Positions 36,616 to 45,913 of a stretch of 64,000 nucleotides of DNA are shown piece by piece; within the stretch, counting starts at the first letter, position 1, and every line of letters starts with the position of its first letter. This DNA is from Pseudomonas fulva (lineage in GTDB: Bacteria; Pseudomonadota; Gammaproteobacteria; Pseudomonadales; Pseudomonadaceae). A model generated the notes under the pieces. That model ran no database searches and was not told the DNA's origin. It saw only the letters and a list, made by a program, of their open reading frames with translations. The stretch spans positions 62,001-126,000 of the forward strand of contig NZ_CP082928.1 of the NCBI RefSeq assembly GCF_023517795.1, in the 5' to 3' direction. The position numbers and the translations under genes are program-made.

Positions 36616-37305
36616 ATGAGCGACCTGATCAGCTACCAACTCGATGACGGCGTCGCCACGCTGACGCTCAACAACGGCAAGGTGAATGCGATCTCGCCAG
36701 CGGTGATCGAGGCCTTCAATGCGGCCCTGGATCGCGCAACCCAGGACAAGGCCATCGTCATCCTTACCGGCCAGCCGGGCATTCTCTCCGGCGGCTATGA
36801 CCTCAAGGTGATGACCTCCGGCCCGCAGAACGCCATCGACCTGGTCGCCGCCGGCTCGACCCTGGCCAGGCGCATGCTCGCCCACCCCTACCCGATCATC
36901 GCTGCCTGCCCCGGCCATGCGGTGGCCAAGGGTGCCTTCCTGCTGCTCTCCAGCGATTACCGCATCGGCGTCGAAGGCCCCTTCACCATCGGCCTCAACG
37001 AAGTGCAGATCGGCATGACCATGCACCACGTGGGTATCGAGCTGGCCCGCGACCGCCTGCGCAAATCGGCTTTCCATCGTTCGGTGATCAATGGCGAGAT
37101 GTTCGACCCGCAAAGCGCCATCGACGCCGGCTTCCTCGACAAGGTGGTGCCGGCCGAGCAGTTGCTGGCCGCCGCCCTGGCCGTCGCGGCACAGTTCAAG
37201 AAGATCAACATGAACGCCCACCGCAAGACCAAGCTCAAGGTGCGCGCCGCCCTGCTGGAAACCCTCGATAAATCCATCGAGCTGGACAAGCAGCAGTCGC
37301 TGTAA
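36616..37305 (+). CDS. Enoyl-CoA hydratase/isomerase (crotonase) family protein
   Basis: 229-residue crotonase-fold protein, somewhat shorter than the ~260 typical. VATLTLNNGKVNAIS and ILSGGYDLKVM build the CoA pocket and first oxyanion strand; GHAVAKGAFLLLSSDYRIG is the second; GLNEVQIGMTMHH carries the Glu that is usual for hydratases at the second acidic position. The first catalytic Glu seems to be replaced (AKGAFLL), so it may be an isomerase or a different crotonase rather than a classical hydratase. It stands alone, and the CorA gene follows on the same strand after 136 bp. Confidence 0.82.
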   Translation: MSDLISYQLDDGVATLTLNNGKVNAISPAVIEAFNAALDRATQDKAIVILTGQPGILSGGYDLKVMTSGPQNAIDLVAAGSTLARRMLAHPYPIIAACPGHAVAKGAFLLLSSDYRIGVEGPFTIGLNEVQIGMTMHHVGIELARDRLRKSAFHRSVINGEMFDPQSAIDAGFLDKVVPAEQLLAAALAVAAQFKKINMNAHRKTKLKVRAALLETLDKSIELDKQQSL

Positions 37306-37441
37306 CGCCCCCAGGCTGGCGTGCGGCCTCCCTGCACGCCAGCCTCTTCGCCGCCCCAGCCGTGCAGATCGGTCACGTGACTGCTGAGCGCGCCGGGATA
37401 AGCAGGTAAGCTGCCGCCAACAATCATGCACGGGGCACACC

Positions 37442-38413
37442 ATGGGCGAAGTGGTCGCAGCAGCGGTTTACAGCAAGGGCCGCAAGGTCAGCGATATCCA
37501 CCTCGACGAAGGCCGGGAATGGGCCTGCAAGCCCGAGCACTTCGTGTGGATCGGCCTGCACGATCCCGGCAGCCAGGAACTCGGCAACCTGCAGCGCCAG
37601 TTCAACCTGCATGAACTGGCCCTGGAGGATGCGCTGCAGCGCCACACCCGCCCCAAGCTGGAGATATTCGGCGACGCACTGTTTCTAGTGCTCTATTCGC
37701 CCGTGCAGGTCGGCGGTGAACTGACCTTCGTGGAAACCCAGCTGTTCGCCGGCAAGGGCTACGTGATCAGCGCCCGTTACGGCGATTCCGCGCCCTACTC
37801 CAAGGTGCGCCAGCGCTGCGAGGCCAGGCCGCTGCTGCTCGAGCACGGCGAGGACTTCGTGCTCTACGCGCTGATCAGCTTCATCATCGAGAACTACCGG
37901 CCGCTGATGGACGCCTACTACGCCGAGCTGGAACAGCTCGAGCAGACGGTGCTCGAATGCGCCATGACCCACGGCGAGGTGGTGCGCATCCAGCAGCTGC
38001 GTCGTGACCTGCTGCGCCTGCGCCGCAATATCGGCCCGCTGGCGGAGATCTGCCAGGAGCTGCAGCACCTGGACTTCCCCTTTATCGACAAGAATATGCG
38101 GCCGTACTTTCGCGACGTGGCGATCCACGTCAATCGCCTGCTCGAAGACCTGACCAACCTGCGGGAAATGGCCGACCACGCCATCGAGATCGGCCTGCTG
38201 CTGGAGTCGTCCCGGCAGAGCGTGGTGCAGCGCAAGTTCGCCGCCTGGGCGGCGATCCTGGCCTTCCCCACCGCCGTGGCCGGCATCTACGGCATGAACT
38301 TTCACAACATGCCGGAGCTGAGCTGGCAGTACGGCTACTTCGCCGTACTGGGCGTGATCGGCGCAGGCTGCGCGGGCCTGTACGCCAGCTTCCGGCATTA
38401 CGGCTGGCTGTAG
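37442..38413 (+). CDS. corA: CorA-family divalent metal transporter
   Basis: 323-residue CorA protein. A large cytoplasmic domain (1 to about 255) precedes two C-terminal helices. The selectivity motif YGMNF ends the first helix and is followed by the short acidic loop MPE. It should form a pentameric Mg2+/Co2+/Ni2+ channel in the inner membrane. It converges on the yadH-like gene with 31 bp between. Confidence 0.92.
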   Translation: MGEVVAAAVYSKGRKVSDIHLDEGREWACKPEHFVWIGLHDPGSQELGNLQRQFNLHELALEDALQRHTRPKLEIFGDALFLVLYSPVQVGGELTFVETQLFAGKGYVISARYGDSAPYSKVRQRCEARPLLLEHGEDFVLYALISFIIENYRPLMDAYYAELEQLEQTVLECAMTHGEVVRIQQLRRDLLRLRRNIGPLAEICQELQHLDFPFIDKNMRPYFRDVAIHVNRLLEDLTNLREMADHAIEIGLLLESSRQSVVQRKFAAWAAILAFPTAVAGIYGMNFHNMPELSWQYGYFAVLGVIGAGCAGLYASFRHYGWL

Positions 38414-38444
38414 AACCCAGCCGCCGCCTGCCGCGCGATGGCGC

Positions 38445-39230
38445 TTACTGGCGCATCCCGCGGCCGCTGACCAGCAGGCGCACGCACAGCACATAGAGCA
38501 GCGCCGTGGCAACGAGCATAAAGCCGATGGCGGTGCCGATGCTGATGTCCGATACGCCGAGAATGCCGTAGCGGAAGGCATTGACCATGTGCAGCACCGG
38601 GTTGGCCAGCGACACCGTCTGCCAGAACGGCGGCAGCAGGCTGATCGAATAGAACACCCCGCCCAGGTAGGTCAGCGGCGTCAGCACGAAGGTCGGGATG
38701 ATCGAGATATCGTCGAAGTTGCGTGCGAACACCGCGTTGACGAAGCCGCCGAGGGAGAAGATGGTCGCCGTCAGCAGCACCACCAGCACGGTGAGCCCCA
38801 GGTGGTGCACCTGCAGGTGGGTGAAGAACAGCGACAGGATGGTGACGATGATGCCGACCGCCAGCCCGCGCAGCACGCCGCCGGTGACGTAGCCGATGAG
38901 GATGGTGTGCGGCGACACCGGCGACACCATCAGCTCCTCCACCGAGCGCTGGAACTTGCTGCCGAAGAAGCTCGACACCACGTTGCCGTAGGCGTTGGTG
39001 ATCACCGACATCATGATCAGCCCCGGCACGATGTACTCCATGTAGGTGAAACCATCCATATCACCGATCTGCCGACCGATCAGGTTGCCGAAGATCACGA
39101 AGTACAGAACCATGGTGATCGCCGGCGGCAGCAGGGTCTGCGGCCAGATGCGCATGAAACGGCGGACTTCCCGGTAGACGATGGTGCGCAGGGCCACCAG
39201 GTTGGCGCTGAACTCGGACTGCTGGTTCAT
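38445..39230 (-). CDS. yadH: ABC-2 type permease, YadH-like
   Basis: 261-residue membrane protein with six predicted helices and the ABC-2 signature region (GGVFYSISLLPPFWQTVSLANPVLHMVNAFRYG). It begins after the ATPase, overlapping it by ATGA, and forms a half-exporter pair with it. The function in E. coli (YadGH) is not well defined; an export role for a lipid or polysaccharide is only a guess. Confidence 0.9.
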   Translation of the reverse strand: MNQQSEFSANLVALRTIVYREVRRFMRIWPQTLLPPAITMVLYFVIFGNLIGRQIGDMDGFTYMEYIVPGLIMMSVITNAYGNVVSSFFGSKFQRSVEELMVSPVSPHTILIGYVTGGVLRGLAVGIIVTILSLFFTHLQVHHLGLTVLVVLLTATIFSLGGFVNAVFARNFDDISIIPTFVLTPLTYLGGVFYSISLLPPFWQTVSLANPVLHMVNAFRYGILGVSDISIGTAIGFMLVATALLYVLCVRLLVSGRGMRQ

Positions 39231-40159
39231 ACCGCCACCTTCGACAGGTTCTTCTCGACCAGGGACACGAACAGCTCCTCCAGGCGGTTGTTCTTGTTAC
39301 GCAGGCTCAGCACTTCGATATCGTGCGCCGCCAGTTGACGGAACAGCTCGGTGACCCCCTGGCTCTTGTCGACCTGCACCTCCAGGGTGTGGCGATCGAC
39401 CAGCTTGGCGGGATAGCCCACGAGCGCCGGCACGGCTGCCAGATCGTTCTTCAGGTCCAGCAGGAAGGTCTCGACGTGGAGCTTGCCCAGCAGCGCCTTC
39501 ATGCTGGTGTTCTCGACGATCCGCCCGTGGTCGATGATGCCGATGTTGCGGCACAGCTGCTCGGCCTCTTCCAGGTAGTGGGTGGTGAGGATGATGGTGA
39601 TGCCCTGCCCGTTGAGCTCGGTGAGAAAGCTCCACATCGAACGGCGCAGTTCGATGTCGACACCGGCGGTGGGTTCGTCGAGGATCAGCAGGCGCGGCTG
39701 GTGCACCAGGGCGCGGGCGATCATCAGCCGGCGCTTCATGCCCCCGGACAGCTCACGAGATGCCACGCCGCGCTTGTCCCACAGCCCCAGCTGGGTGAGG
39801 TACTGCTCGGCGCGCTCCTTGGCCAGGCGCGCGGGAATACCGTAGTAGCCGGCCTGGGTCACGACGATGTCAAAGACCTTCTCGAACTGGTTGAAGTTGA
39901 ATTCCTGGGGCACCACGCCGATGCAGCGCTTGAGCGCCGCGGGCTGGGCATCCAGGTCATGGCCGAACACGCTGACCGTGCCGCTGGATTTGTTCACCAG
40001 GGTGGAGAGGATGCCGATGGTGGTGGACTTGCCGGCGCCGTTGGGGCCCAGCAAGGCGAAGAAGTCACCTTCGGCCACATCGAGATCGAGGCCGTGCAAG
40101 GCGGTGAAGCCGTTGCCGTAGGTTTTGGTCAGCTGTCGGATCGACAGAGCAGTACTCAT
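39227..40159 (-). CDS. yadG: ABC transporter ATPase, YadG-like
   Basis: 310-residue ABC ATPase: Walker A GPNGAGKST, signature LSGGMKRRLMIARAL, Walker B LLILDEPTAGVD, and the switch His in ILTTHY. A C-terminal 70-residue extension of the CcmA/drug-ATPase type follows. It energises the ABC-2 permease encoded directly downstream. The MITE-like repeat at 40236 lies just upstream, between it and gst. Confidence 0.92.
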   Translation of the reverse strand: MSTALSIRQLTKTYGNGFTALHGLDLDVAEGDFFALLGPNGAGKSTTIGILSTLVNKSSGTVSVFGHDLDAQPAALKRCIGVVPQEFNFNQFEKVFDIVVTQAGYYGIPARLAKERAEQYLTQLGLWDKRGVASRELSGGMKRRLMIARALVHQPRLLILDEPTAGVDIELRRSMWSFLTELNGQGITIILTTHYLEEAEQLCRNIGIIDHGRIVENTSMKALLGKLHVETFLLDLKNDLAAVPALVGYPAKLVDRHTLEVQVDKSQGVTELFRQLAAHDIEVLSLRNKNNRLEELFVSLVEKNLSKVAV

Positions 40160-40235
40160 AAAGGATATGCACCCATTAAAAAGACAGGGTTTAGAGGGGA
40201 ATGCCGGGCAAACATTGCAACGTAATTGCCATTCA

Positions 40236-40389
40236 GGGCGCCTCTAAAAACGTAGGCGAGGCAGTCATCGCAAGGCCTAGGCGGCCCCACAAAAACAGGC
40301 GAAAAAGCGGAGTTTACAGCTTGTAAATGAGCATTTTGCGCCTGTTTTCAACGCGGCGATGAAAACGCAGGTAGTTTTTAAAGGTGCCC
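40236..40389. mobile_element. MITE-like inverted-repeat element
   Basis: 154 bp bounded by near-identical inverted ends: GGGCGCCTCTAAAAAC (40236-40251) and the complement of GTTTTTAAAGGTGCCC (40374-40389), 14 of 16 matching. Inside is a second hairpin, AAAACAGGCG (40292-40301) with CGCCTGTTTT (40339-40348), whose loop contains TTTACA-GCT-TGTAAA. No coding capacity. The right end touches the stop codon of gst (40390). No obvious target duplication was found. Confidence 0.65.
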
Positions 40390-41010
40390 TCAGGTCAGCT
40401 CGGTCATCACCGCACGTTGATAGGCCGGGCGCTCGCGCAAGCGCGCGTACCAGGCCTGCAGGTTGGGCTGCGGCGGGCGCTCGATGGGCATCTCGAACCA
40501 GGCGTAGATGAAGCTGCCCAGCGGGATGTCACCCATGGCGAAGCTGTCGCCAGACAGGTAGGGCTGCTCGCCCAGCGCCCGCTCGGGCATTGCCAGCAGA
40601 TCGCTGCAGCGCTGCCGGGCGGCTTCGATCAGCGCCGTGTTGCGCTGCTCGACCGGGGTTCGCAGCGTGCCCCAGAACAGATCGCGAAATTCGCCGGCAA
40701 AGCTGGAGGTCGTCCAGTCCATCCACTTGTCACCGCACGCGCGGCTGGCAGGATCCTCAAGGTACAGACTGCCCGGCCCATAGGCCGCAGCCAGGTAGCG
40801 CACGATGGCATTGGATTCCCACAACACCAGGTCGCCGTCCTCGAGCATCGGCACGCGGCCATTGGGATTGCGGGCCAGGTACCCGGGTTGGTCGACCACC
40901 CCGAACGCGCCACCGGCCTCGACTCGCTCATAGGCGACGCCGGCCTCTTCGGCACACCACAGCGCCTTGCGTACGTTGCTGGAATTCTTGCGGCCCCATA
41001 TTTTCAGCAT
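40390..41010 (-). CDS. Glutathione S-transferase
   Basis: 206-residue GST with an N-terminal thioredoxin-like domain (LKIWGRKNSSNVRKALW; the NSSNV Ser is the likely glutathione-activating residue; NGRVPMLEDGDLVLWESNAIVRYLA is the cis-Pro/ESNAI glutathione site) and an all-helical C-terminal domain. The start is ATG at 41010; a GTG directly before it, with AAGGA 6 nt upstream, is equally possible. The MITE-like element begins right after its stop. It is encoded between yadGH and fadE. Confidence 0.88.
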   Translation of the reverse strand: MLKIWGRKNSSNVRKALWCAEEAGVAYERVEAGGAFGVVDQPGYLARNPNGRVPMLEDGDLVLWESNAIVRYLAAAYGPGSLYLEDPASRACGDKWMDWTTSSFAGEFRDLFWGTLRTPVEQRNTALIEAARQRCSDLLAMPERALGEQPYLSGDSFAMGDIPLGSFIYAWFEMPIERPPQPNLQAWYARLRERPAYQRAVMTELT

Positions 41011-41341
41011 CACCCATCGTCCTTATCAGCGTCCTGCCAGCCAGGAGGCTGACCACCCTACCACTGTGCCGCCAAGAAGAAAGCCAGCCGCGGTGATGTT
41101 GGCTATCGACCGGGTTCATAACGCAGGCACCGGCACCACTCGGCGGCTGACCGACAGGTCATCCGCGCAGGCAATTTGTTATACGAACTCGCCGGCCTGC
41201 AACGGGGTCACTATCGGGAACGTGACGGGCCACCCCCTGCAGGAAGCGCCCTGTTACGCCCTTGTCGGCAGCTTTCACCCGGGCCGACTACGATTATGGC
41301 GGCACACGCCGTTCTGCTGTCGCCATCACGGAGGATTCTGC
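41011..41341. other. Intergenic gap between gst and fadE
   Basis: This 331-bp divergent region shows no convincing gene, hairpin or operator. It ends with CGGAGG 8 nt before the fadE start. Confidence 0.5.
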
Positions 41342-43789
41342 ATGCTCGCTGTCTGGTTGCTCGTTCTGGTCATCGGTACGGCCTATCTGGCCCACCGCCG
41401 CACGGCTCCCCTGCCCGCCCTGGCAATCGTTGCCGCCTACCTGCTGATCATGGGCGCCTACAGCCATGCGCCGGGCTGGCTGCTGGCGATCTTCTGGCTG
41501 CTGTGGCTGGCGGTCGCCATTCCACTCGCCCTGCCGGAACTGCGCCGCAAGCACTTCACCGCGCCGTTGTTCGCCTGGTTCCAGAAAGTGCTGCCGCCGA
41601 TGTCCAACACCGAAAAGGACGCCATCGAAGCCGGTACCGTCTGGTGGGACGGCGAGCTGTTCAGCGGCCGCCCGGACTGGGACAAGCTGCTGGCTTACCC
41701 GAAAGCTCGGCTGACCGAGGAAGAGCAGGCCTTTATCGACGGCCCCACCGAAGAGCTGTGCGCCATGGTCAGCGAGTGGCAGATCGGCCAGCGCATGGAC
41801 TTGCCGCCCGAGGCCTGGGCGCACATCAAGCAGCACGGTTTCTTCGCCCTGATCATTCCCAAGGAATACGGCGGCAAGGGGTTCTCCGCCTACGCCCACT
41901 CCCAGGTGGCGATGAAGCTGGCGACCCGCAGCGGCGACCTGGCCTCCACCGTGATGGTGCCCAACTCCCTCGGCCCGGCCGAACTGTTGCTGCACTACGG
42001 CACCGAACAGCAGCGCAACCACTACCTGCCGCGCCTGGCTCGCGGCGAGGACATTCCCTGCTTCGCCCTCACCGGCCCGCTGGCCGGCTCCGATGCCGGC
42101 GCCATGCCCGACAGCGGGGTGATCTGCAAAGGCCAGTGGAACGGCGAGGAAGTCGTCGGCCTGCGCCTGAACTGGGAAAAGCGCTACATCACCCTCGGCC
42201 CGGTGGCGACCCTGCTGGGCGTGGCGTTCAAGGCCTATGACCCGGATCACCTGCTCGGTGACAAGGATGAACTGGGCATCAGCCTGGCGCTGATTCCCAC
42301 CGACACCCCCGGCGTGGACATCGGCCGTCGCCATATACCGCTGGGCGCCGCCTTCATGAACGGGCCCAACTCCGGCAAGGACGTGTTCATCCCGCTGGAC
42401 TACCTGATCGGCGGCCCCGAGTACCTGGGCAAGGGCTGGATGATGCTGATGAACTGCCTGTCGGTAGGCCGTTCGATTTCTCTGCCGGCGGTGGGCACCG
42501 GCGCCGCCAAGTTCACCAGCCTGGTCACCGGCCAGTACAGCCAGGTGCGGGAGCAGTTCAACGTGCCGCTGTCGGCCTTCGAAGGCATTCAGGAGGCCCT
42601 GGCACGCATCGGCGGCAACGCCTGGCTGATGGACAGCGCACGCATCCTTACCGCCAACGCGGTGGACCTGGGCGAGAAGCCCTCGGTGCTGTCGGCGATC
42701 CTCAAGTACCACCTCACCGAGCGCGGTCGCGAGTGCATCACCCACGCCATGGACGTGCACGGCGGCAAGGGCATCATCATGGGCCCGAGCAACTACCTGG
42801 GCCGCTCCTGGCAAGGCGCGCCGATCTTCATCACCGTCGAGGGTGCCAACATCCTCTCGCGCAACCTGATGATCTTCGGCCAGGGCGCCATTCGCTGCCA
42901 TCCCTACGTGCTCAAGGAAATGGCCCTGGCCGGTCGTGAAGACCGCGACCAGGCGCTACTGGAGTTCGACGACCTGCTGATGCAGCACATCGGCTTCGCC
43001 GTCAGCAACGCCGCCAGCACGCTGATCCTGAGCCTCAGCCTGGGCCTGCTCGGCAAAGTGCCGGGGGACCGTATCAGCCGCCCCTACTTCCGCGCCCTCA
43101 ATCGCCTGAGCGCCGCCTTCGCCATGCTCGCGGACCTGAGCATGATGCTGCTGGGCGGTGAGCTGAAGCGCCGCGAGCGCCTGTCGGCACGCCTCGGTGA
43201 CGTGCTCAGCCACCTGTACCTGGCCTCGGCGGCGCTCAAGCGCTACCACGACCAGGATTACCCGGAGCACGTCCGTCCGCTGCTGCACTGGGCACTGGAA
43301 GAAAGCCTGGGCAAGGCCGAAAGCGCCATCGACGCGTTGCTCAGCAACTTCCCCAACCGTCTGCTCGGCAGTGCCCTGCGGGTGCTGGTATTCCCCTTCG
43401 GCCGCCGTCACCAGGGCCCGGACGATCACCTCGACGCCCAGGTCGCGGCGATCATCGGTCGCAACGCCGGCGATCCGGCGCTCGAAGAACTGCTCGAAGG
43501 TTGCTTCCGCCCCACCGCCACCGACGATCCGGTCGGCGCCCTGCAACATGCCCTCGACCTGCTGCAGGAAGTCGCGCCCTTGCAGAAGAAGCTGTACAAG
43601 GCGGTCAAGGCCGGGCAGGTGCGTGAAACTCCCGGGCAGAGCGAGATCGAGACGGCAGTGGCCGCCGGCGTGCTCAGTGCCGAGGAAGGCCAGCAGCTGC
43701 AGCGCGCCGAACAGGCCCGGCGAGTGGTGATCGATGTCGACGACTTCGGCAAGGAGGAGCTGCTGCCCAGCGACGGCAAGGTCAGGTAA
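41342..43789 (+). CDS. fadE: Long-chain acyl-CoA dehydrogenase FadE
   Basis: 815-residue FadE-type dehydrogenase, well above the ~380 residues of ordinary family members. An N-terminal membrane segment with two or three helices (1 to about 65) anchors it. The FAD-binding core follows (CFALTGPLAGSDAGAMPDSG; VHGGKGIIMGPSNYLGR), and then a FadE-specific C-terminal domain of about 280 residues. It catalyses the first oxidation in fatty acid beta-oxidation. The strong ribosome site GGAGG fixes the start. The small gene at 43866 follows after 76 bp. Confidence 0.93.
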   Translation: MLAVWLLVLVIGTAYLAHRRTAPLPALAIVAAYLLIMGAYSHAPGWLLAIFWLLWLAVAIPLALPELRRKHFTAPLFAWFQKVLPPMSNTEKDAIEAGTVWWDGELFSGRPDWDKLLAYPKARLTEEEQAFIDGPTEELCAMVSEWQIGQRMDLPPEAWAHIKQHGFFALIIPKEYGGKGFSAYAHSQVAMKLATRSGDLASTVMVPNSLGPAELLLHYGTEQQRNHYLPRLARGEDIPCFALTGPLAGSDAGAMPDSGVICKGQWNGEEVVGLRLNWEKRYITLGPVATLLGVAFKAYDPDHLLGDKDELGISLALIPTDTPGVDIGRRHIPLGAAFMNGPNSGKDVFIPLDYLIGGPEYLGKGWMMLMNCLSVGRSISLPAVGTGAAKFTSLVTGQYSQVREQFNVPLSAFEGIQEALARIGGNAWLMDSARILTANAVDLGEKPSVLSAILKYHLTERGRECITHAMDVHGGKGIIMGPSNYLGRSWQGAPIFITVEGANILSRNLMIFGQGAIRCHPYVLKEMALAGREDRDQALLEFDDLLMQHIGFAVSNAASTLILSLSLGLLGKVPGDRISRPYFRALNRLSAAFAMLADLSMMLLGGELKRRERLSARLGDVLSHLYLASAALKRYHDQDYPEHVRPLLHWALEESLGKAESAIDALLSNFPNRLLGSALRVLVFPFGRRHQGPDDHLDAQVAAIIGRNAGDPALEELLEGCFRPTATDDPVGALQHALDLLQEVAPLQKKLYKAVKAGQVRETPGQSEIETAVAAGVLSAEEGQQLQRAEQARRVVIDVDDFGKEELLPSDGKVR

Positions 43790-43865
43790 TCGCAAGGCAG
43801 AGACGACAGCGGGCGCCATGGACCTTATACTCCGGCGCCCGTTTCACTTTCAGGATCACCCGGAC

Positions 43866-44276
43866 ATGGCCAATCCCCACCTCGACCACCACATCGTCCT
43901 GCTCAATCACCTGCGCACCATCCTGGTCGCCCTGGGTGAAGCCGAGCAGATTCTCGATGCCAGCCATGCCAATTTCCTCGAGCGCTACGACGAGCTGCTC
44001 GCCGAGCTGCCCGAGGACATGGAGCGCAGCCTGTACCTGGGCCAGGAGCTGATCAGCCAGATCTTCCAGCGCTACCCGCAGATCGCCCACCTGGTGCCGC
44101 GCGACCTGCTGTGGTTCTTTGGCGGTGACTGCCTGCACTTCATGCCGGACGAAGAGATCGACCTGTACCAGCAGCTCGACGAGCGCCGCTTCCATGCCGA
44201 GGAAAACGACGAGCCGTTCGACTGGAACCAGGAAAAGCAGCTCCTGGCCATGCCGGTCCCTGGCAGCCGCCACTGA
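43866..44276 (+). CDS. Conserved small cytosolic protein (PA2817-like)
   Basis: 136-residue acidic, mostly helical protein with MANPHLDHHIVLLNHLRTIL at the start and LVPRDLLWFFGGDCLHFMPDEEIDLYQQLDE in the middle. I recognise it as the protein that commonly follows this fadE in pseudomonads; its role is unknown. No enzymatic motif or membrane segment is seen. It converges on the aminotransferase gene with 74 bp between. Confidence 0.8.
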   Translation: MANPHLDHHIVLLNHLRTILVALGEAEQILDASHANFLERYDELLAELPEDMERSLYLGQELISQIFQRYPQIAHLVPRDLLWFFGGDCLHFMPDEEIDLYQQLDERRFHAEENDEPFDWNQEKQLLAMPVPGSRH

Positions 44277-44350
44277 AGGGCGGCTAGCCCGCGGCGCAGC
44301 CGGCCGCTGATTCACAGCCGCCCGGCCAGCAACCTGCGGCATTCCCCGCT

Positions 44351-45769
44351 TCAGCTCGCGACGGCGACGTTCTCCACGCTCTGCGCCGCCTGGTAGAGAA
44401 TCTGCCCGACCAGATCGACCTCCGCCTCGCTGATGATCAGCGGCGGCAGGAACCTGACGGTTGCGCCGTGCCGGCCGCCTAGCTCGACGATCAGGCCACG
44501 TTCCAGGCAGGCACGCTGCAACCTGCGCGCCCGCTCGCCATCGGCAGCCGGCTGGTTCAGGCCATCCTGGCTGGCAGGGTCGATGATCTCCATGCCGAGC
44601 ATCAGACCACGACCGCGCACGTCGCCGATCCAGGCGAACTCGGCCTGCAGCCCATCCAGCAGGCCCTGCAGGCGTGCGCCGACGTTGCCCACATGGCTGC
44701 AGATGCCTTCGCGCCGGATGAAGCGCAGGGTGGCATCGCCCGCGGCCATGGCCAGCTGATTGCCACGGAAGGTACCGGCATGGGCGCCGGGCTGCCATTG
44801 ATCCAGCTCGCCACGGTAGACCACCACCGACAGCGGCAGGCCACCGCCGATGGCCTTCGACAGCGTCACCACATCGGGGGTGATGGCGCTGCGCTCGAAG
44901 GCGAACAGATCGCCGGTGCGCCCGATGCCGCACTGGATCTCGTCGAGGATCAGCGGAACAGCGTGCTCACGGGTGATCGCCCGCAGCCCCTGCAGCCAGC
45001 GATCGGGGGCGGGAATCACCCCGCCTTCGCCCTGCACCGTTTCCAGGATCATGGCCGCCGGCTGGGTCACGCCGCTTTCCGGGTCGGCGAGCAGGTGGCG
45101 AATGTAATGCAGGCTGGCGTCGATCGCCTGCTCGCCGCGCAGGCCGAACGGGCAACGGTAGTCATGGGGATACGGCAGGAACTGCGTACCCGCCAGGAGG
45201 CCGCCCAGTGCATTCTTCGGCCCCAGGTTGCCGCTTAGCGACAGGGTGCCGAGGGTCATGCCGTGATAGGCACCGTGGAACGCCAGGATGCTCTGCCGCC
45301 CGGTTGCCGTGCGCGACAGCTTGACCGCCGCCTCCACCGCGTCCGCCCCGGTCGGGCCGCAGAACTGGATGCGCGCGTCGCGGCCGAAGTCGCCAGGCAG
45401 CAGCCCGAACAGCGTGTCTACGAAGGCATCCTTGATCGGCGTGTTCAGGTCGAGGGTATGCAGCGGGATGCCCGAAGCCAGGGTCTTCTGGATCGCCTCC
45501 ACGGTCACCGGGTGATTGTGCCCCAGCGCCAGGGTACCGGCCCCGGCCAGGCAATCGACGTACACCTGCCCGCGCGAATCCTCGACATACACCCCCTGGG
45601 CCCGCTTGAGCTCCAGCGGTATGCGCCGCGGGTAGCTGCGCGCATTCGACTCACGCTGCATTTGCCGCTGCAGTGCCGGCGTGCTGTCCAGGCAGTAACG
45701 CTGGCTGAGTCCGCTGTGCCGGTGCTGGAGTTCGGCCAGGGTGTTGGTCATGTCGGTGATTGCATTCAT
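44351..45769 (-). CDS. dat: Diaminobutyrate-2-oxoglutarate aminotransferase
   Basis: 472-residue class III PLP aminotransferase of the EctB/PvdH/Dat type. GPTGADAVEAAVKLSR near residue 145 (phosphate site), ILDEIQCGIGRTG (Asp contacting the PLP ring) and VTLSKAIGGGLPLSVVVY (PLP lysine) are clear. It makes L-2,4-diaminobutyrate from aspartate semialdehyde and glutamate. The start at 45769 (MNAITDM) follows GAGGA by 8 nt. Its place beside the receptor and an NRPS with a Dab-like adenylation code makes supply of Dab to the peptide the likely job. No ectoine genes accompany it. Confidence 0.92.
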   Translation of the reverse strand: MNAITDMTNTLAELQHRHSGLSQRYCLDSTPALQRQMQRESNARSYPRRIPLELKRAQGVYVEDSRGQVYVDCLAGAGTLALGHNHPVTVEAIQKTLASGIPLHTLDLNTPIKDAFVDTLFGLLPGDFGRDARIQFCGPTGADAVEAAVKLSRTATGRQSILAFHGAYHGMTLGTLSLSGNLGPKNALGGLLAGTQFLPYPHDYRCPFGLRGEQAIDASLHYIRHLLADPESGVTQPAAMILETVQGEGGVIPAPDRWLQGLRAITREHAVPLILDEIQCGIGRTGDLFAFERSAITPDVVTLSKAIGGGLPLSVVVYRGELDQWQPGAHAGTFRGNQLAMAAGDATLRFIRREGICSHVGNVGARLQGLLDGLQAEFAWIGDVRGRGLMLGMEIIDPASQDGLNQPAADGERARRLQRACLERGLIVELGGRHGATVRFLPPLIISEAEVDLVGQILYQAAQSVENVAVAS

Positions 45770-45913
45770 GCGTGCATCCTCGTGTCGCGCGGATAGCGCG
45801 TTATCCGATGCCTGCGGCGGACCCCGCCCAGGCAGAACCAGACAACGAGCCTTGAATGAGTTGCAGGTGGTGGCGCGTGGGCCACCACCTCCCTTCCCTG
45901 GCACCGGCCTCCC

